Below are positions 28,308 through 38,319 of a DNA stretch of 64,000 nt, piece after piece (position 1 is the first letter of the stretch; each line of letters starts with the position of its first letter). This stretch comes from an uncultured Rikenellaceae bacterium (lineage in GTDB: Bacteria > Bacteroidota > Bacteroidia > Bacteroidales > Rikenellaceae): the NCBI GenBank assembly GCA_946486375.1, contig CAMLTW010000002.1, forward strand, positions 186,001 through 250,000, read 5' to 3'. Made by a program: the position numbers and the translations under genes. The notes below the pieces were generated by a model that searched no databases, was not told the origin of the DNA, and worked only from the letters and a program-made list of their open reading frames with translations.

Positions 28308-28675
28308 ACTGATAAAACCGGGATCCTATGGGAAATTTGGACGATGTGCATGCATTTTTATCGATTGCCGGCCATGGCTCGTTTGTCCATGAGACGATAA
28401 GGCTGTATGTCCGAAAGGCCATCCGACGAAGGTGACGCCTTTTCCCTTTGATTCTGCAGGCCGTTCCGAAAGACGGAGACGTTTTGGAAGCAGGAGCGGA
28501 ACATTTTTTCACTGATGATTTCCCTTTTTTCAAAACGCAGCCATGCCGCCCGGAATTCCGGAGGCGGGGGACGGAATGCGTTGGGGAAACGGTTTTTCAG
28601 GTTCCGCGGGGACGCGATGCATCCTGGAAAACCGGTATTGAAACCGAATCATTGTTTTATTTATAATTCCGATTT
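28308..28675. other. Long leader between the right inverted repeat and susC
   Basis: About 370 bases with no convincing gene. It would be transcribed as the 5' leader of the SusC operon if a promoter in the invertible segment is used. No exact promoter of the Bacteroidetes type was seen within it. Confidence 0.5.
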
Positions 28676-31600
28676 ATGAAGAATCCTCTACTTGTGCTAC
28701 TCGCGTTGTGTTGGGGGGCGGGCGTCGGTTTCGCCCAAACGAGGGTCTCCGGCGTCATCAAGGATGCCGCCGACGGCCAGCCGATCCCTTACGCAGGCAT
28801 TACGGTGAAAGGGACGACGGCCGGAGTCGTGTCCAACGATCAGGGCGTCTATTCCATTCCGATACCCAAAGACGGTACCGTATTGGTGTTCAGTTACCTC
28901 GGCTACGATCCTCTGGAAGTCCCCATCGAGGGAAAGACGAGAATCGACGTTCAGCTGAAAAAATCCGTCGTGGATATGGATGCGGTGGTGGTGACCGGTT
29001 TCCGGGACGTGAAGAAACAGACCTTTACGGGTTCTTCCGTCAAGCTCAATGCGTCCGACATGGAAATGGCCGGTGCCACCGACGTCAGCCGGATGCTGGA
29101 AGGGAAGGTGGCGGGCGTTTCGATCCAGAACGTATCGGGTACGTTCGGGGCCGCTCCCAAGGTGCGTATCCGCGGGGTCACGTCCATCAACGGGGACAAC
29201 AAGCCTCTGTGGGTGGTGGACGGCGTGGTGCTGGAAGACGTGGTGGACATTTCCAACGACCAGCTTTCCAGCGGCGACCCGACGACTCTGCTGGGTTCTT
29301 CCGTGGCAGGCATCAACCCTGCCGATATCGAAACCTTCGACATTTTGAAGGATGCGGCCGCCACGGCGCTCTACGGGGCGCGGGCCATGAACGGGGTGGT
29401 GGTCATCACGACCAAACGGGGATCGCGCGGAGCGCCCGTGATTACCTATAACGGCAACTTCACCATGCGGACCAAACCTTCCTACGATCAGTACAACATC
29501 ATGAATTCGGCGGAACAGATGGCCGTATACGCTGAGATGGAAAGCAAGGGGTATCTGAAGCCGGATATCGTAAATCAGGCCAATTCGGGGATTTACGGAA
29601 TCATGTACAACCGGATCAATACCTATGACCGGGAAACGGGAAAATTCCTGTTGGAGAACACCCCGGCGGCCCGGAAAGCGTTTTTGATGAAGTACGCCCA
29701 TGCCAATACGGACTGGTTTGACCTGCTGTTCAAGAATTCGCTGATGAACGAGCACACGCTGAGCATTTCGTCCGGTTCCGAGCGTTCGCGGACGTATGCG
29801 TCCGTCGGCTTCTTGAACGATGCGGGATGGACGGTGGCCGACCGGGTCAACCGCTATACGGTCAATTTCCGGAACGATTTCGATGTCAGCAAAAAGATCA
29901 AGACCGGTCTGCAGGTGGTGGGTTCCGTCCGGCAGCAGGAAGCGCCGGGTTCCTTTTCCCGGAAGACCGACGTGGTGACCGGGGAATATACCCGTGATTT
30001 CGATATCAATCCGTTCAGTTACGCCCTGAATACCAGTCGGGCGCTCCGTCCTTTCGACGAAAACGGAAACTACGAGCACACGACGATGAACTACGCGCCC
30101 TTCAACATCCTGGAGGAACTCGATAACAACGGCATCCGGCTCACAGTCGTGGATATCAAGCTGCAGGGCGAGTTCACCTATGAAATACTTCCCGGATTCA
30201 AGTATAACTTCGTGGGGGCGCTGCGCTACGTGAATTCCGATCAGGAACACCGGGTTACCGAATATGCCAACGCGGCCAATGCTTACCGGGCCGCCGGCAA
30301 TTCGACCATCCGGCAGGCCAACCCGTACCTGTACCGGGATCCCAACGATCCTTCCGCGGAACCGATGGTCGTTCTGCCTTACGGGGGCTTCTACAATACG
30401 GCGCAGAATCAGATGTTCAACTACGATGTACGGAATTCGCTTTCCTACAACAAGCTGTGGAATAACGAGAGAACGCAGGAACTGAGCGCGCTGGCCGGGA
30501 TTCAGGTGAAATACACGGATCGCCGGATCACTTCCACGACCGGTTACGGATATCAATATGATATGGGGGGTGTGGTTTCGATCGATCCCAAACTGATGGA
30601 GATGATGATCGACCGCCAATTCCCGTATTATAGCATGGGGAACCGCTACGACCGGTTCGCGGCGTTCTATGCCAACGTGGATTATACCTATGACCGGAGG
30701 TATTCGGTATCGGCGACGGGACGTTACGACGGTTCCAACGCGCTGGGCAAGGGAGCCTCCGCCCGGTGGCTGCCTACGTGGAACATCGGAGCCAAGTGGA
30801 ACATCACCGGCGAGAAATTCATGGAAAATATCGGATGGATCGACCTGATGAGCATCCGGGCCAGCTACGGTCTGACGGCCAGCATGCCCAGCACGACCAA
30901 TTCTTCCGCCATTTTCTACAACGAAGAAATTTTCCGTCCCGGCGACACCGAAAACAGCATTTACATTTCCAACCTGCAGAATTCGGAACTGACGTGGGAA
31001 AAAAGCTACCAGTTCAACGTCGGATACGACCTGACGCTGTTCGGCAACCGGTTGAATTTTTCCTTCGACTATTTCAACCGGCAGAGCTTCGACCTGATCG
31101 CGCCGATCAAGGTGAGCGGCGTGGGCGGGGAAATGTGGAAATATGCCAACTATGCCGACTTGGACGCCCAGGGATTCGACGTGACGCTGGGAGGAACTCT
31201 GATCCGCAACAAGGACTGGAACTGGTCGGCCAACCTGACGCTGGGATACTCCAAGAACTTCATCCGGAATGCGCGGAACATGCCGGAAGTTTTCGACCTG
31301 GTTCGGGCCGAAGGGGGAAATAAAAACGATTATCCGGTCAACAGCCTGTTTTCCGTTCCTTTCGCGGGCCTCAATCCGGCCAACGGCGTGCCCCAGTTCT
31401 ACGACAAGGACGGAAATGTTACTTACGATTGCTACATGCAGGGGATCGAGACCGATTTCCTGAAATACGAAGGGCAGATCGACCCCAAATATACGGGAGG
31501 GTTGAACACGACCCTGCGGTGGAAGAACCTTTCCCTGAACGTGTTCTTCACTTTCCAGGCCGGAAACGTGATCCGGCTGAACCCCGTTTTCAGCAGCAGC

Positions 31601-32002
31601 TACGACGATACGCGGGCGCTGCCGAAGGAGTTCAAGGATCGCTGGGCGGTATCGGGAGACGAAGCCTATACCGACATCCCGTCCATCGTGGATGCCCAGA
31701 CGCGGAAACTCTACCTGTCGAGCGTCTATCCGTACAACAACTACAACTATTCCGATGCGCGGGTGGCCAAGGGGGATTTCATCCGGCTGAAGTCTCTTTC
31801 GCTGAATTACAACCTTCCCGCTTCGTGGCTCCGCAGTACGCGCGTCTTCAAGACCGCCTCGGTTCGGGTAACGGGAAAGGACTTGTGGCTCCTGTATTCG
31901 GATTCGGCTCTTAACGGTCAGGATCCGGAGTTTTACAACACGGGCGGGGTGGCCATGCCGATTCAGCCCCAGTGCATCGTTTCCCTGAGCCTGGGATTCT
32001 GA
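28676..32002 (+). CDS. SusC/RagA family TonB-dependent transporter
   Basis: A 1108-residue outer-membrane transporter. After a signal peptide (to about FAQ21) comes a carboxypeptidase-regulatory-like domain (SGVIKDAADGQPIPYAGITVKGT, ~23-95), a TonB-box region (DMDAVVVTGFRDVKKQ), the plug (~115-245, ending in LYGARAMNGVVVITTKRG) and a 22-strand barrel ending in IVSLSLGF. There is no STN signalling domain, unlike the SusC proteins at 42310 and 62363, so control by an adjacent sigma/anti-sigma pair is not expected. It heads an operon with a SusD protein and four lipoproteins and lies downstream of the putative invertible promoter. The substrate is unknown: no glycoside hydrolase is encoded nearby. 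Confidence 0.95.
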   Translation: MKNPLLVLLALCWGAGVGFAQTRVSGVIKDAADGQPIPYAGITVKGTTAGVVSNDQGVYSIPIPKDGTVLVFSYLGYDPLEVPIEGKTRIDVQLKKSVVDMDAVVVTGFRDVKKQTFTGSSVKLNASDMEMAGATDVSRMLEGKVAGVSIQNVSGTFGAAPKVRIRGVTSINGDNKPLWVVDGVVLEDVVDISNDQLSSGDPTTLLGSSVAGINPADIETFDILKDAAATALYGARAMNGVVVITTKRGSRGAPVITYNGNFTMRTKPSYDQYNIMNSAEQMAVYAEMESKGYLKPDIVNQANSGIYGIMYNRINTYDRETGKFLLENTPAARKAFLMKYAHANTDWFDLLFKNSLMNEHTLSISSGSERSRTYASVGFLNDAGWTVADRVNRYTVNFRNDFDVSKKIKTGLQVVGSVRQQEAPGSFSRKTDVVTGEYTRDFDINPFSYALNTSRALRPFDENGNYEHTTMNYAPFNILEELDNNGIRLTVVDIKLQGEFTYEILPGFKYNFVGALRYVNSDQEHRVTEYANAANAYRAAGNSTIRQANPYLYRDPNDPSAEPMVVLPYGGFYNTAQNQMFNYDVRNSLSYNKLWNNERTQELSALAGIQVKYTDRRITSTTGYGYQYDMGGVVSIDPKLMEMMIDRQFPYYSMGNRYDRFAAFYANVDYTYDRRYSVSATGRYDGSNALGKGASARWLPTWNIGAKWNITGEKFMENIGWIDLMSIRASYGLTASMPSTTNSSAIFYNEEIFRPGDTENSIYISNLQNSELTWEKSYQFNVGYDLTLFGNRLNFSFDYFNRQSFDLIAPIKVSGVGGEMWKYANYADLDAQGFDVTLGGTLIRNKDWNWSANLTLGYSKNFIRNARNMPEVFDLVRAEGGNKNDYPVNSLFSVPFAGLNPANGVPQFYDKDGNVTYDCYMQGIETDFLKYEGQIDPKYTGGLNTTLRWKNLSLNVFFTFQAGNVIRLNPVFSSSYDDTRALPKEFKDRWAVSGDEAYTDIPSIVDAQTRKLYLSSVYPYNNYNYSDARVAKGDFIRLKSLSLNYNLPASWLRSTRVFKTASVRVTGKDLWLLYSDSALNGQDPEFYNTGGVAMPIQPQCIVSLSLGF

Positions 32003-32042
32003 CGGAAAACGCGATTATTCACGGATAACGGAAAAAGAAGCT

Positions 32043-33725
32043 ATGAAGAAAATTTTAATATATGCCGTTCTGTTCGGTTGCGCGGGGATGGCCGGATGCA
32101 ACGACTTTCTCGACAAGGTGCCCGACAACCGGACTACCATCGACAGCAAGGATAAGGTGGCGGCCCTGCTGGTGTCGGCTTATCCGACGAGTACCTATAT
32201 GACCCTGTTGGAACCCCGGTGCGACCAGTACGTCGATCTGGGGGTAACGATGGACGGTTCCCAGCCCCTTCCGGCCATGGACAACATCGTGAGCGGGTTC
32301 ATGTGGGACGAATATACCCGGACGGAATCGGGAAACGATACGTATGAGCAATATTGGACGGCGTGCTATGCCGCCATCGCGGCGGCCAACCATGCGCTGG
32401 AAGCCATCGACCGGCTGCCCGATCCCGCTGCTGCCGTACAGGAAAGAGGCGAAGCGCTGATCGCCCGGTCTTTCAATCATTTTTGTCTGCTCTCAATGTA
32501 TTCCGACCTTTTCGACCGGACCAACGAAGCGGTCAATCCGGGCATTCCCTATGTGGATCAGCCGGAGGACATCGTGATTCGCGAGTATGACCGGGGAACG
32601 GTAGGGAGTACGCTGGAACGCATTCGTACCGATTTGGCGGCGGGTATGAAACTGGTCGGGGGAGCCGGAAACTACAAGCAGCCCAAATATCATTTCACAC
32701 CGGCTTCAGCCAACGCTTTCGGGGCCCGGCTGGCGCTGTTTACGGAAGACTATCCTTCCGTGATCCGGTATGTCAATGCGGTGCTGCCCGTTCCTTCCGC
32801 TTTCTTCCACCTGAAATATACCGACGGGACGCCCGTTACCAACGAGGACGGTACCCCTGTCAGCGGTGTGGATCCGGAGGACGTGGCCAACGTATACATG
32901 CAGAACAATCTGCACAACTGGGCCGCTTATGTGAAGACGGGGAATCCCGATGCCATGGCCATGGCCTTTTCCGGCGCGGACGCGGAGGCGAACCTGCTGG
33001 TATCGGAATGCGCGACCACGATCTGGCGGTCGACCGTGGGGACTTATTTTGTCCGGCACGCCATCGGCCTGACGGAGTTTCGTTCCCTCATTACGGATAA
33101 TCCGACGGGAGCGAGCTGGGTTTTCCCGAAAGTAGCTTTCCAGTGGAACGGAGACCCGACGGTATGGCTGCCTAAGTTCTACGAGGACTTCAAGATGGAA
33201 AACGTGGCCGCCCAGACGGGCGTCGCTTATGCCAAAATCCCCCTGTTGCGGATGGAGGAAATGCTGTTGAACCGGGCGGAGGCTTATGCCATGACGGGGC
33301 AGTACGACAAGGCGTTGGCCGACCTGAACATGTATGCCGCCTGTCGGATGGACGAGTATAAATATGGCCCGCATACCTTGTACAAGGATAAGATCGTCAA
33401 TTATTACATCCTGCAGTTGAGGGATAAGAATCATTTTATCAACAGCCCTTACAATGCCCGCAAGTTCAAGAGCGGGGACGAAGGCCTTTTCCAGAAGGCG
33501 CTGATCCTGACCATCCTGGATTTCCGGCATACGGAATTCATCTATGAAGGAATGCGGTATTTCGACATCCTGCGGTGGTACATTCCGGTTACCCACCGGA
33601 CGACGGACGGAGGGGTGAGCACCCTGACGCCGGACGACGATCGCCGGATCATACAGCTTCCGCAGATCACCCGGATTTCCGGTTTGGAACCGAACGAAAT
33701 GAGCAATATTCCCTATCCGTGGTAA
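32043..33725 (+). CDS. SusD/RagB family nutrient-binding lipoprotein
   Basis: A 560-residue surface lipoprotein (lipobox GMAGC, Cys19) that forms the lid of the preceding SusC transporter. The N-terminus CNDFLDKVPDNRTTIDSKDKVAALLVSAYP and the later RMEEMLLNRAEAYAMTGQYDKALADLN (TPR helix) and ILDFRHTEFIYEGMRYFDILRW near the C-terminus are standard. It starts 40 bases after susC. Confidence 0.95.
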   Translation: MKKILIYAVLFGCAGMAGCNDFLDKVPDNRTTIDSKDKVAALLVSAYPTSTYMTLLEPRCDQYVDLGVTMDGSQPLPAMDNIVSGFMWDEYTRTESGNDTYEQYWTACYAAIAAANHALEAIDRLPDPAAAVQERGEALIARSFNHFCLLSMYSDLFDRTNEAVNPGIPYVDQPEDIVIREYDRGTVGSTLERIRTDLAAGMKLVGGAGNYKQPKYHFTPASANAFGARLALFTEDYPSVIRYVNAVLPVPSAFFHLKYTDGTPVTNEDGTPVSGVDPEDVANVYMQNNLHNWAAYVKTGNPDAMAMAFSGADAEANLLVSECATTIWRSTVGTYFVRHAIGLTEFRSLITDNPTGASWVFPKVAFQWNGDPTVWLPKFYEDFKMENVAAQTGVAYAKIPLLRMEEMLLNRAEAYAMTGQYDKALADLNMYAACRMDEYKYGPHTLYKDKIVNYYILQLRDKNHFINSPYNARKFKSGDEGLFQKALILTILDFRHTEFIYEGMRYFDILRWYIPVTHRTTDGGVSTLTPDDDRRIIQLPQITRISGLEPNEMSNIPYPW

Positions 33726-33753
33726 CGGAGGCAAAACTGTAAAACGATAGACC

Positions 33754-34674
33754 ATGAAAACCATAAGACATTCGTTTCTCTTTCTTTGGATCGCCGCGGC
33801 CGCTTTGGCGGGAGGGGCCTGCAGCGAGGACGACAAAGTCGATCCGAACATCGATATCCCCGGGTTGGGCGGTGAAACCGGAGCCGTGCAGACCGCAACC
33901 GACCGATGGCTGTATGAAAATTACGTAGTTCCTTACAACATCGAGGTTCAGTACCGGTGGGATGCCTCGGACATGCAGTCTTCGCCGGAAAAACAGCTGA
34001 CCCCGGTGGAAGAATCGTTCGTGGTTCCCTTCATGCAGGTGATGCATGCCGTCTGGTTCAATCCTTACGAACAGACGGCGGGCGAAAATTTCGTCCGGGA
34101 AGTCACTCCCAAAAAAGTGGTGCTGGTGGGAAGTCCCGAGTACGAATTCGGATCCATCAAGCTGGGACAGGCGGAAGGGGGCCGCAAAATCCTTTTGCTG
34201 AACGTGAACGGTTTCGATCCGAGCAGCGCCGCGAACATCAAGCGGTTCCTGCATACCATCGAACACGAGTTCGCCCACATCATGCATCAGACCGTGCTTT
34301 TCGACAAGACCTACGAAACGATCAGTGCGGGTCTGTACAGTCCGACCAACTGGACGAGCTTTTCGGATCAGGATGCGCGGGGAATGGGATTCATTACCAA
34401 TTATGCCATGTCGGGGAAGGATGAAGACTTCGTGGAAATGATCTCGATGATCATGGTGTACGGAAGGGAATGGTTCGAAAATACGGTTATCGGCGAAGCC
34501 CGCAATGCGACGGCGGTGGCGGCTCTGCGGAAAAAGGAGGCGATGGTGGTCGAATACCTGAAGAGCGTATGGGACATCCGGTTCTACGATGAAGGGGGCC
34601 GGAAAGGGATCGTGACGCTGGTGCAGGAAGCTATCGACCAGGTGGTAAAGGAAAATACGGTAAATAACGACTAA
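33754..34674 (+). CDS. Zinc metallohydrolase-like lipoprotein associated with SusC/D
   Basis: A 306-residue lipoprotein (lipobox GGACS, Cys about 22). The HExxH zinc motif is HEFAH within IEHEFAHIMHQ, and a downstream Glu/Asp-rich helix (DEDFVEMISMIMVYG) could supply the third ligand. It matches the substrate-import-associated zinc metallohydrolase lipoprotein family that travels with SusC/SusD operons. It starts 28 bases after the SusD gene and is followed within four bases by the DUF4302 gene. Probably cuts a peptide or a peptide-linked ligand at the cell surface; the substrate is unknown. Confidence 0.85.
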   Translation: MKTIRHSFLFLWIAAAALAGGACSEDDKVDPNIDIPGLGGETGAVQTATDRWLYENYVVPYNIEVQYRWDASDMQSSPEKQLTPVEESFVVPFMQVMHAVWFNPYEQTAGENFVREVTPKKVVLVGSPEYEFGSIKLGQAEGGRKILLLNVNGFDPSSAANIKRFLHTIEHEFAHIMHQTVLFDKTYETISAGLYSPTNWTSFSDQDARGMGFITNYAMSGKDEDFVEMISMIMVYGREWFENTVIGEARNATAVAALRKKEAMVVEYLKSVWDIRFYDEGGRKGIVTLVQEAIDQVVKENTVNND

Positions 34675-34678
34675 GGCG

Positions 34679-36025
34679 ATGAAAGGATTCATATATACTT
34701 TGATGTTAATGGCGGGGGTTGCGGGAGCGGCGGTGTCGTGCGACGATGAATACGAACCCGTCATGGGCGATGTCAGCGAGCGGATCGACGCTGCCGTTCA
34801 GGCCTATAAGACCGAACTGGTATCCGCTCCCCACGGCTGGATGGCGAATATCCCCACTTCCCAGGGCGTTTACCGCTTCTGGATGGGGTTTGCCGAAGAC
34901 AACCGGGTGACGATGTACACGGACAATCTGGCTTATCCGGAGTTCAAAACGATTCCCAAGGAAAGTTCCTACCGGGTGCAGCCCCTTCAACGACCCACCA
35001 TCACTTTCGATACGTACAGCTATCTGTCGATCCTCTGCGATCCCGATCCGGACATCAGCGGCGGCAGCGAGGAAAGCAACCAGGGACTCGAAACCGATTT
35101 CGAATACGAGGTGGTATCGTACGAGGACGGGAGGTTTGAGCTGGAAGGACGGAACCACCGGGTAAAGGCTACGCTGACGATGGCTACCGCCGAAGAAGAG
35201 GAAGCGGTGAAGGCGGGAGCGTTGATGGGGGTGCAGGAGACGCTGGCGGAGTATGCGGCGCAGAAAGGATACTATTATATGCTTGTAAACGGGGAAAAGA
35301 TCGCTGTGGATTTCTCCCTGCGATCCGTTGCGCTGAGCTATGTGAAGGATGACCGGGTGACGGTCGTGACCTCGCAGGCTTCTTCCTATGTGGATTTGAA
35401 AGGGAATCTGGTGCTGGAACAGCCTCTTGCGGCGAAGGGCTTCATCGTGACGGGATTCCGATGGGATAAGACGACCAAGAGCTATACGGCCATAGGGTCT
35501 TCCTCCAACCTGGCCGTCAAAAGCCAGGCGGAAGCGGTCATCGGGCTGGACGTGCTGCTGGGTTGCAAGGAAGGCAACCGTTACCGGAGTATGGCCTTTC
35601 TGGCTACCATGTACGATGGAGATTTGAACGGGGAACTCGCCAGACAACTGCTCCAGCTGTCCGACGAGTTCCGTACCAATGCGGGATGGCCCTTGGGAAC
35701 CGTTTATTTCCGTTTTGCGGAAGAGAACGGCAAGCCCATTATCAATGCGGAGATCGAATTCGCTCTTTACATGGCGACTTTCACGTTCGATATCGCCGAA
35801 AATCCGAACGGCACATTTACCATTTTGAAGTGGGACATGCGCAACGATGCGGTCGGAAATGCAGAGTCGATTCTTTCCTGGGGGGTCGGCAACGACTTCG
35901 TGAACTACTTTGTCGGAAAGACTTTCCGGAAGGAGTGGGTGAACCGCATGTACGGAACCTATAAGATGGGTAGGCTGACGGATGTGACCAACGAAAAGAA
36001 TTATTTGATCGGAGCCCTTTTATAA
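34679..36025 (+). CDS. DUF4302 lipoprotein
   Basis: A 448-residue lipoprotein (lipobox AAVSC, Cys about 20). The N-terminal region (SERIDAAVQAYKTELVSAPHGWMANIPTSQGVYRFWMGF) is typical of the DUF4302 family, which often follows SusD and the zinc metallohydrolase lipoprotein. The role is unknown, presumably binding of the imported ligand at the cell surface. Four bases after the metallohydrolase gene. Confidence 0.85.
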   Translation: MKGFIYTLMLMAGVAGAAVSCDDEYEPVMGDVSERIDAAVQAYKTELVSAPHGWMANIPTSQGVYRFWMGFAEDNRVTMYTDNLAYPEFKTIPKESSYRVQPLQRPTITFDTYSYLSILCDPDPDISGGSEESNQGLETDFEYEVVSYEDGRFELEGRNHRVKATLTMATAEEEEAVKAGALMGVQETLAEYAAQKGYYYMLVNGEKIAVDFSLRSVALSYVKDDRVTVVTSQASSYVDLKGNLVLEQPLAAKGFIVTGFRWDKTTKSYTAIGSSSNLAVKSQAEAVIGLDVLLGCKEGNRYRSMAFLATMYDGDLNGELARQLLQLSDEFRTNAGWPLGTVYFRFAEENGKPIINAEIEFALYMATFTFDIAENPNGTFTILKWDMRNDAVGNAESILSWGVGNDFVNYFVGKTFRKEWVNRMYGTYKMGRLTDVTNEKNYLIGALL

Positions 36026-36062
36026 AGGAGGGAGTGGCGTTTGATGAATCGTTAAATTATTG

Positions 36063-38246
36063 ATGGCTATGAAAATAGGAAAAATGAAACGGGTGCTGGC
36101 CGGTGCAATGGCCGTGCTGGTGCTGGCCGGATGCAGCAAAGACGATGACGGCCCGGGGGGCAAACAGGTGGATGTGCAGTTGAGTGTGCCGGGTTCGCTG
36201 ACGGGGGTGACTTTTAGGGGGGGGACGCTGAACGTAAGCAACGAAGGGATTTTTCCCGCCGGTTCGATAAGTATCAAGAGCACGGACGGAACGGCCCTGC
36301 GGGGAATGAATTACGAAGTAACGCTGAGCGCAAACAGCGAACAGGAAGAGTGGTGCAAGATCGAGGCGAAGGGAAATGCGTTGAGTTTTACCATCGAACC
36401 GTATTCCGGAAAGGATCGCAGCCGGAGCGTGAACGTTTCGCTCAAGGGGAGCGGAGAAGGAGTGACCCTGAATCCTTTCGAGTTCAAGGTGGTGCAGGCG
36501 GCGACTCCCAAGAGCGCAGAGGCCCATATCCTGAGTTTCGAAGTGCCGGGGCAGGTGGGTGTGGCTGAAATCGACTATCAAACGCTGGCGATCGGGTTCC
36601 GGGTTCCGTATGGTACGGATGTGACGGGATTGAAACCGGTACTGGAAATTTCGCCCAATGCGACGGTCAGCCCGGCAAGCGGCGCTGCGGTGGACTTCAG
36701 CTCGCCGGTGAAGTATACGGTGACGGCCGAAGACGGAACGACCAAAAACGAATATACGGTTACGGTCACGGTCGAAGCGAAAAAGAGCGACAAGGCGGAG
36801 ATCGTTTCGTTCAAGGTGAACGGTCAGTTGAAGGATGCGGCGATCGACCATGAATCGGGAACGGTTACGGTGGTCGTGCCGGGAGATATGAGCCTGGCGG
36901 CTGTCGCTCCTCAGATCGAAGTGTCGGAAGGTGCCAGCGTCGATCCGGAAAGCGGCTCGACCGTAAATTTGAGCGTACCGGTGAAGTACACGGTGACGGC
37001 CGAGGACGGAGTGACGAAAAAGGAATATACGGTCAGCGCCGTGGTCGGCGGGATGGTGGATATCGACCCCGCTTCGACGGTGCCGGGTAATGGAGCCAGT
37101 CTGATCGGCACGTCCGGAAAGGAATTTCTGGCGGTAGTGGCCGGTGCGGAGGCGACGACGGTGAAGATGACGGTCATGTACGACAATCAGCCCGTAACGG
37201 ATTTGTCGGGATACGATTTGAGCGTGAAGGCCACCGACATGAAGACGGGACAGGTTGCCGGATGGATTACCCTGAGTGCTGTAGGGACTGACGGGAAGTT
37301 TACTTTCAGCGTATCCGCGAACGGAGAGGCGGGGGCCAGACGGGCGACCATCGAAATGAATTGTACGGATCGCAGCGGGCAGAAGGTATTCGGTGCCGGG
37401 AAACTGAACGTGGTACAGGATGGAAGCCAGACGAGCGGTGTGTTGGTGGAAATGATCGAGGTGCAGGGAGGACGGTTCATGGAAGGAAAGAGCATCGATC
37501 CGGGATGGAACGTGGAAAATATGCGGTATGCCAACGTGAGCACTTTTTATATCGGGAAGTATGAAATCACTCAGAAACAGTTCGAGGAAGTGATGGGTTA
37601 CAATCCTTCGCTCGAAAAGGGCGACGACCTGCCGGTGGAATATGTGAACTGGTACGATGCGGCCATGTTCTGCGACAAGCTGAGCGAACGGGAAGGATAT
37701 ACCAAGTTCTACAACTTGACCGACGTAGTGGAAAAACCCGCCGGTACCCATTCGGGAAAAATCGAATCGGCTACGATCAACATCGATTATCGGGCGACGG
37801 GATACCGGTTGCCGACCAATGCCGAATGGGAGTATGCGGCCAATGGGGGCGCGGAACAGGCTGCGATAGAGCTTTTCCGGTTCGCCGGCAGCAACGATAT
37901 CGAAAAGGTGGCCTGGTACCGGGACAATTCCGGGGATAAGGTGCATCCGGTAGGACAGAAAGATCCGAATACGCTGGGAATTTACGATATGAGCGGTAAC
38001 GTGTGGGAATGGATACACGACTGGTACAGCGGAAACATCATGGGCTTCGACTCTCCGGATGAAGTGACCGATCCCTTCGGACCGGACGGACCGAGCAGTC
38101 CGGAGAACTACAAAATCTTCCGGGGCGGGGGATATAATACCTATAACGACAATTGCCGGGTAAGGAATACGAAGATCATGTGGATCAATCTTTCCGGCGA
38201 GTACAACGATCCTTCCTCCATGGGCTTCCGGATCGCACGCCGGTAG
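36063..38246 (+). CDS. Lipoprotein with DUF5018-like repeats and FGE-sulfatase-like domain
   Basis: A 727-residue lipoprotein (lipobox LVLAGC). After an N-terminal beta domain, two DUF5018-like Ig repeats occur (ILSFEVPGQVG...YTVTV; IVSFKVNGQLK...YTVSA), each with the FSSPVKYTVTAEDGTT-type strand. The C-terminal ~260 residues are a formylglycine-generating-enzyme (SUMF1-like) fold: KYEITQKQFEEVMGYNP, WYDAAMFCDKLS, GYRLPTNAEWEYAA, GIYDMSGNVWEWIHDWY, IFRGGGYNTYNDNCRVRN. The catalytic Cys pair of true FGE is not present (a single Cys), so sulfatase activation is unlikely; ligand binding fits better. The ATG at 36063 is chosen over an in-frame TTG; 36069 is also possible. Confidence 0.8.
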   Translation: MAMKIGKMKRVLAGAMAVLVLAGCSKDDDGPGGKQVDVQLSVPGSLTGVTFRGGTLNVSNEGIFPAGSISIKSTDGTALRGMNYEVTLSANSEQEEWCKIEAKGNALSFTIEPYSGKDRSRSVNVSLKGSGEGVTLNPFEFKVVQAATPKSAEAHILSFEVPGQVGVAEIDYQTLAIGFRVPYGTDVTGLKPVLEISPNATVSPASGAAVDFSSPVKYTVTAEDGTTKNEYTVTVTVEAKKSDKAEIVSFKVNGQLKDAAIDHESGTVTVVVPGDMSLAAVAPQIEVSEGASVDPESGSTVNLSVPVKYTVTAEDGVTKKEYTVSAVVGGMVDIDPASTVPGNGASLIGTSGKEFLAVVAGAEATTVKMTVMYDNQPVTDLSGYDLSVKATDMKTGQVAGWITLSAVGTDGKFTFSVSANGEAGARRATIEMNCTDRSGQKVFGAGKLNVVQDGSQTSGVLVEMIEVQGGRFMEGKSIDPGWNVENMRYANVSTFYIGKYEITQKQFEEVMGYNPSLEKGDDLPVEYVNWYDAAMFCDKLSEREGYTKFYNLTDVVEKPAGTHSGKIESATINIDYRATGYRLPTNAEWEYAANGGAEQAAIELFRFAGSNDIEKVAWYRDNSGDKVHPVGQKDPNTLGIYDMSGNVWEWIHDWYSGNIMGFDSPDEVTDPFGPDGPSSPENYKIFRGGGYNTYNDNCRVRNTKIMWINLSGEYNDPSSMGFRIARR

Positions 38247-38319
38247 AAACATTATTGAGGGAAAGGCAAATTCTCTTCTCTGAAAGCAATGAATGGATTA
38301 ATGTCATAAAACGAAACTT

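Noticed and set aside
28231-28533. 100-codon minus-strand frame across the right inverted repeat
   Set aside because: It spans a recombination site, lacks family resemblance and would be disrupted by inversion.
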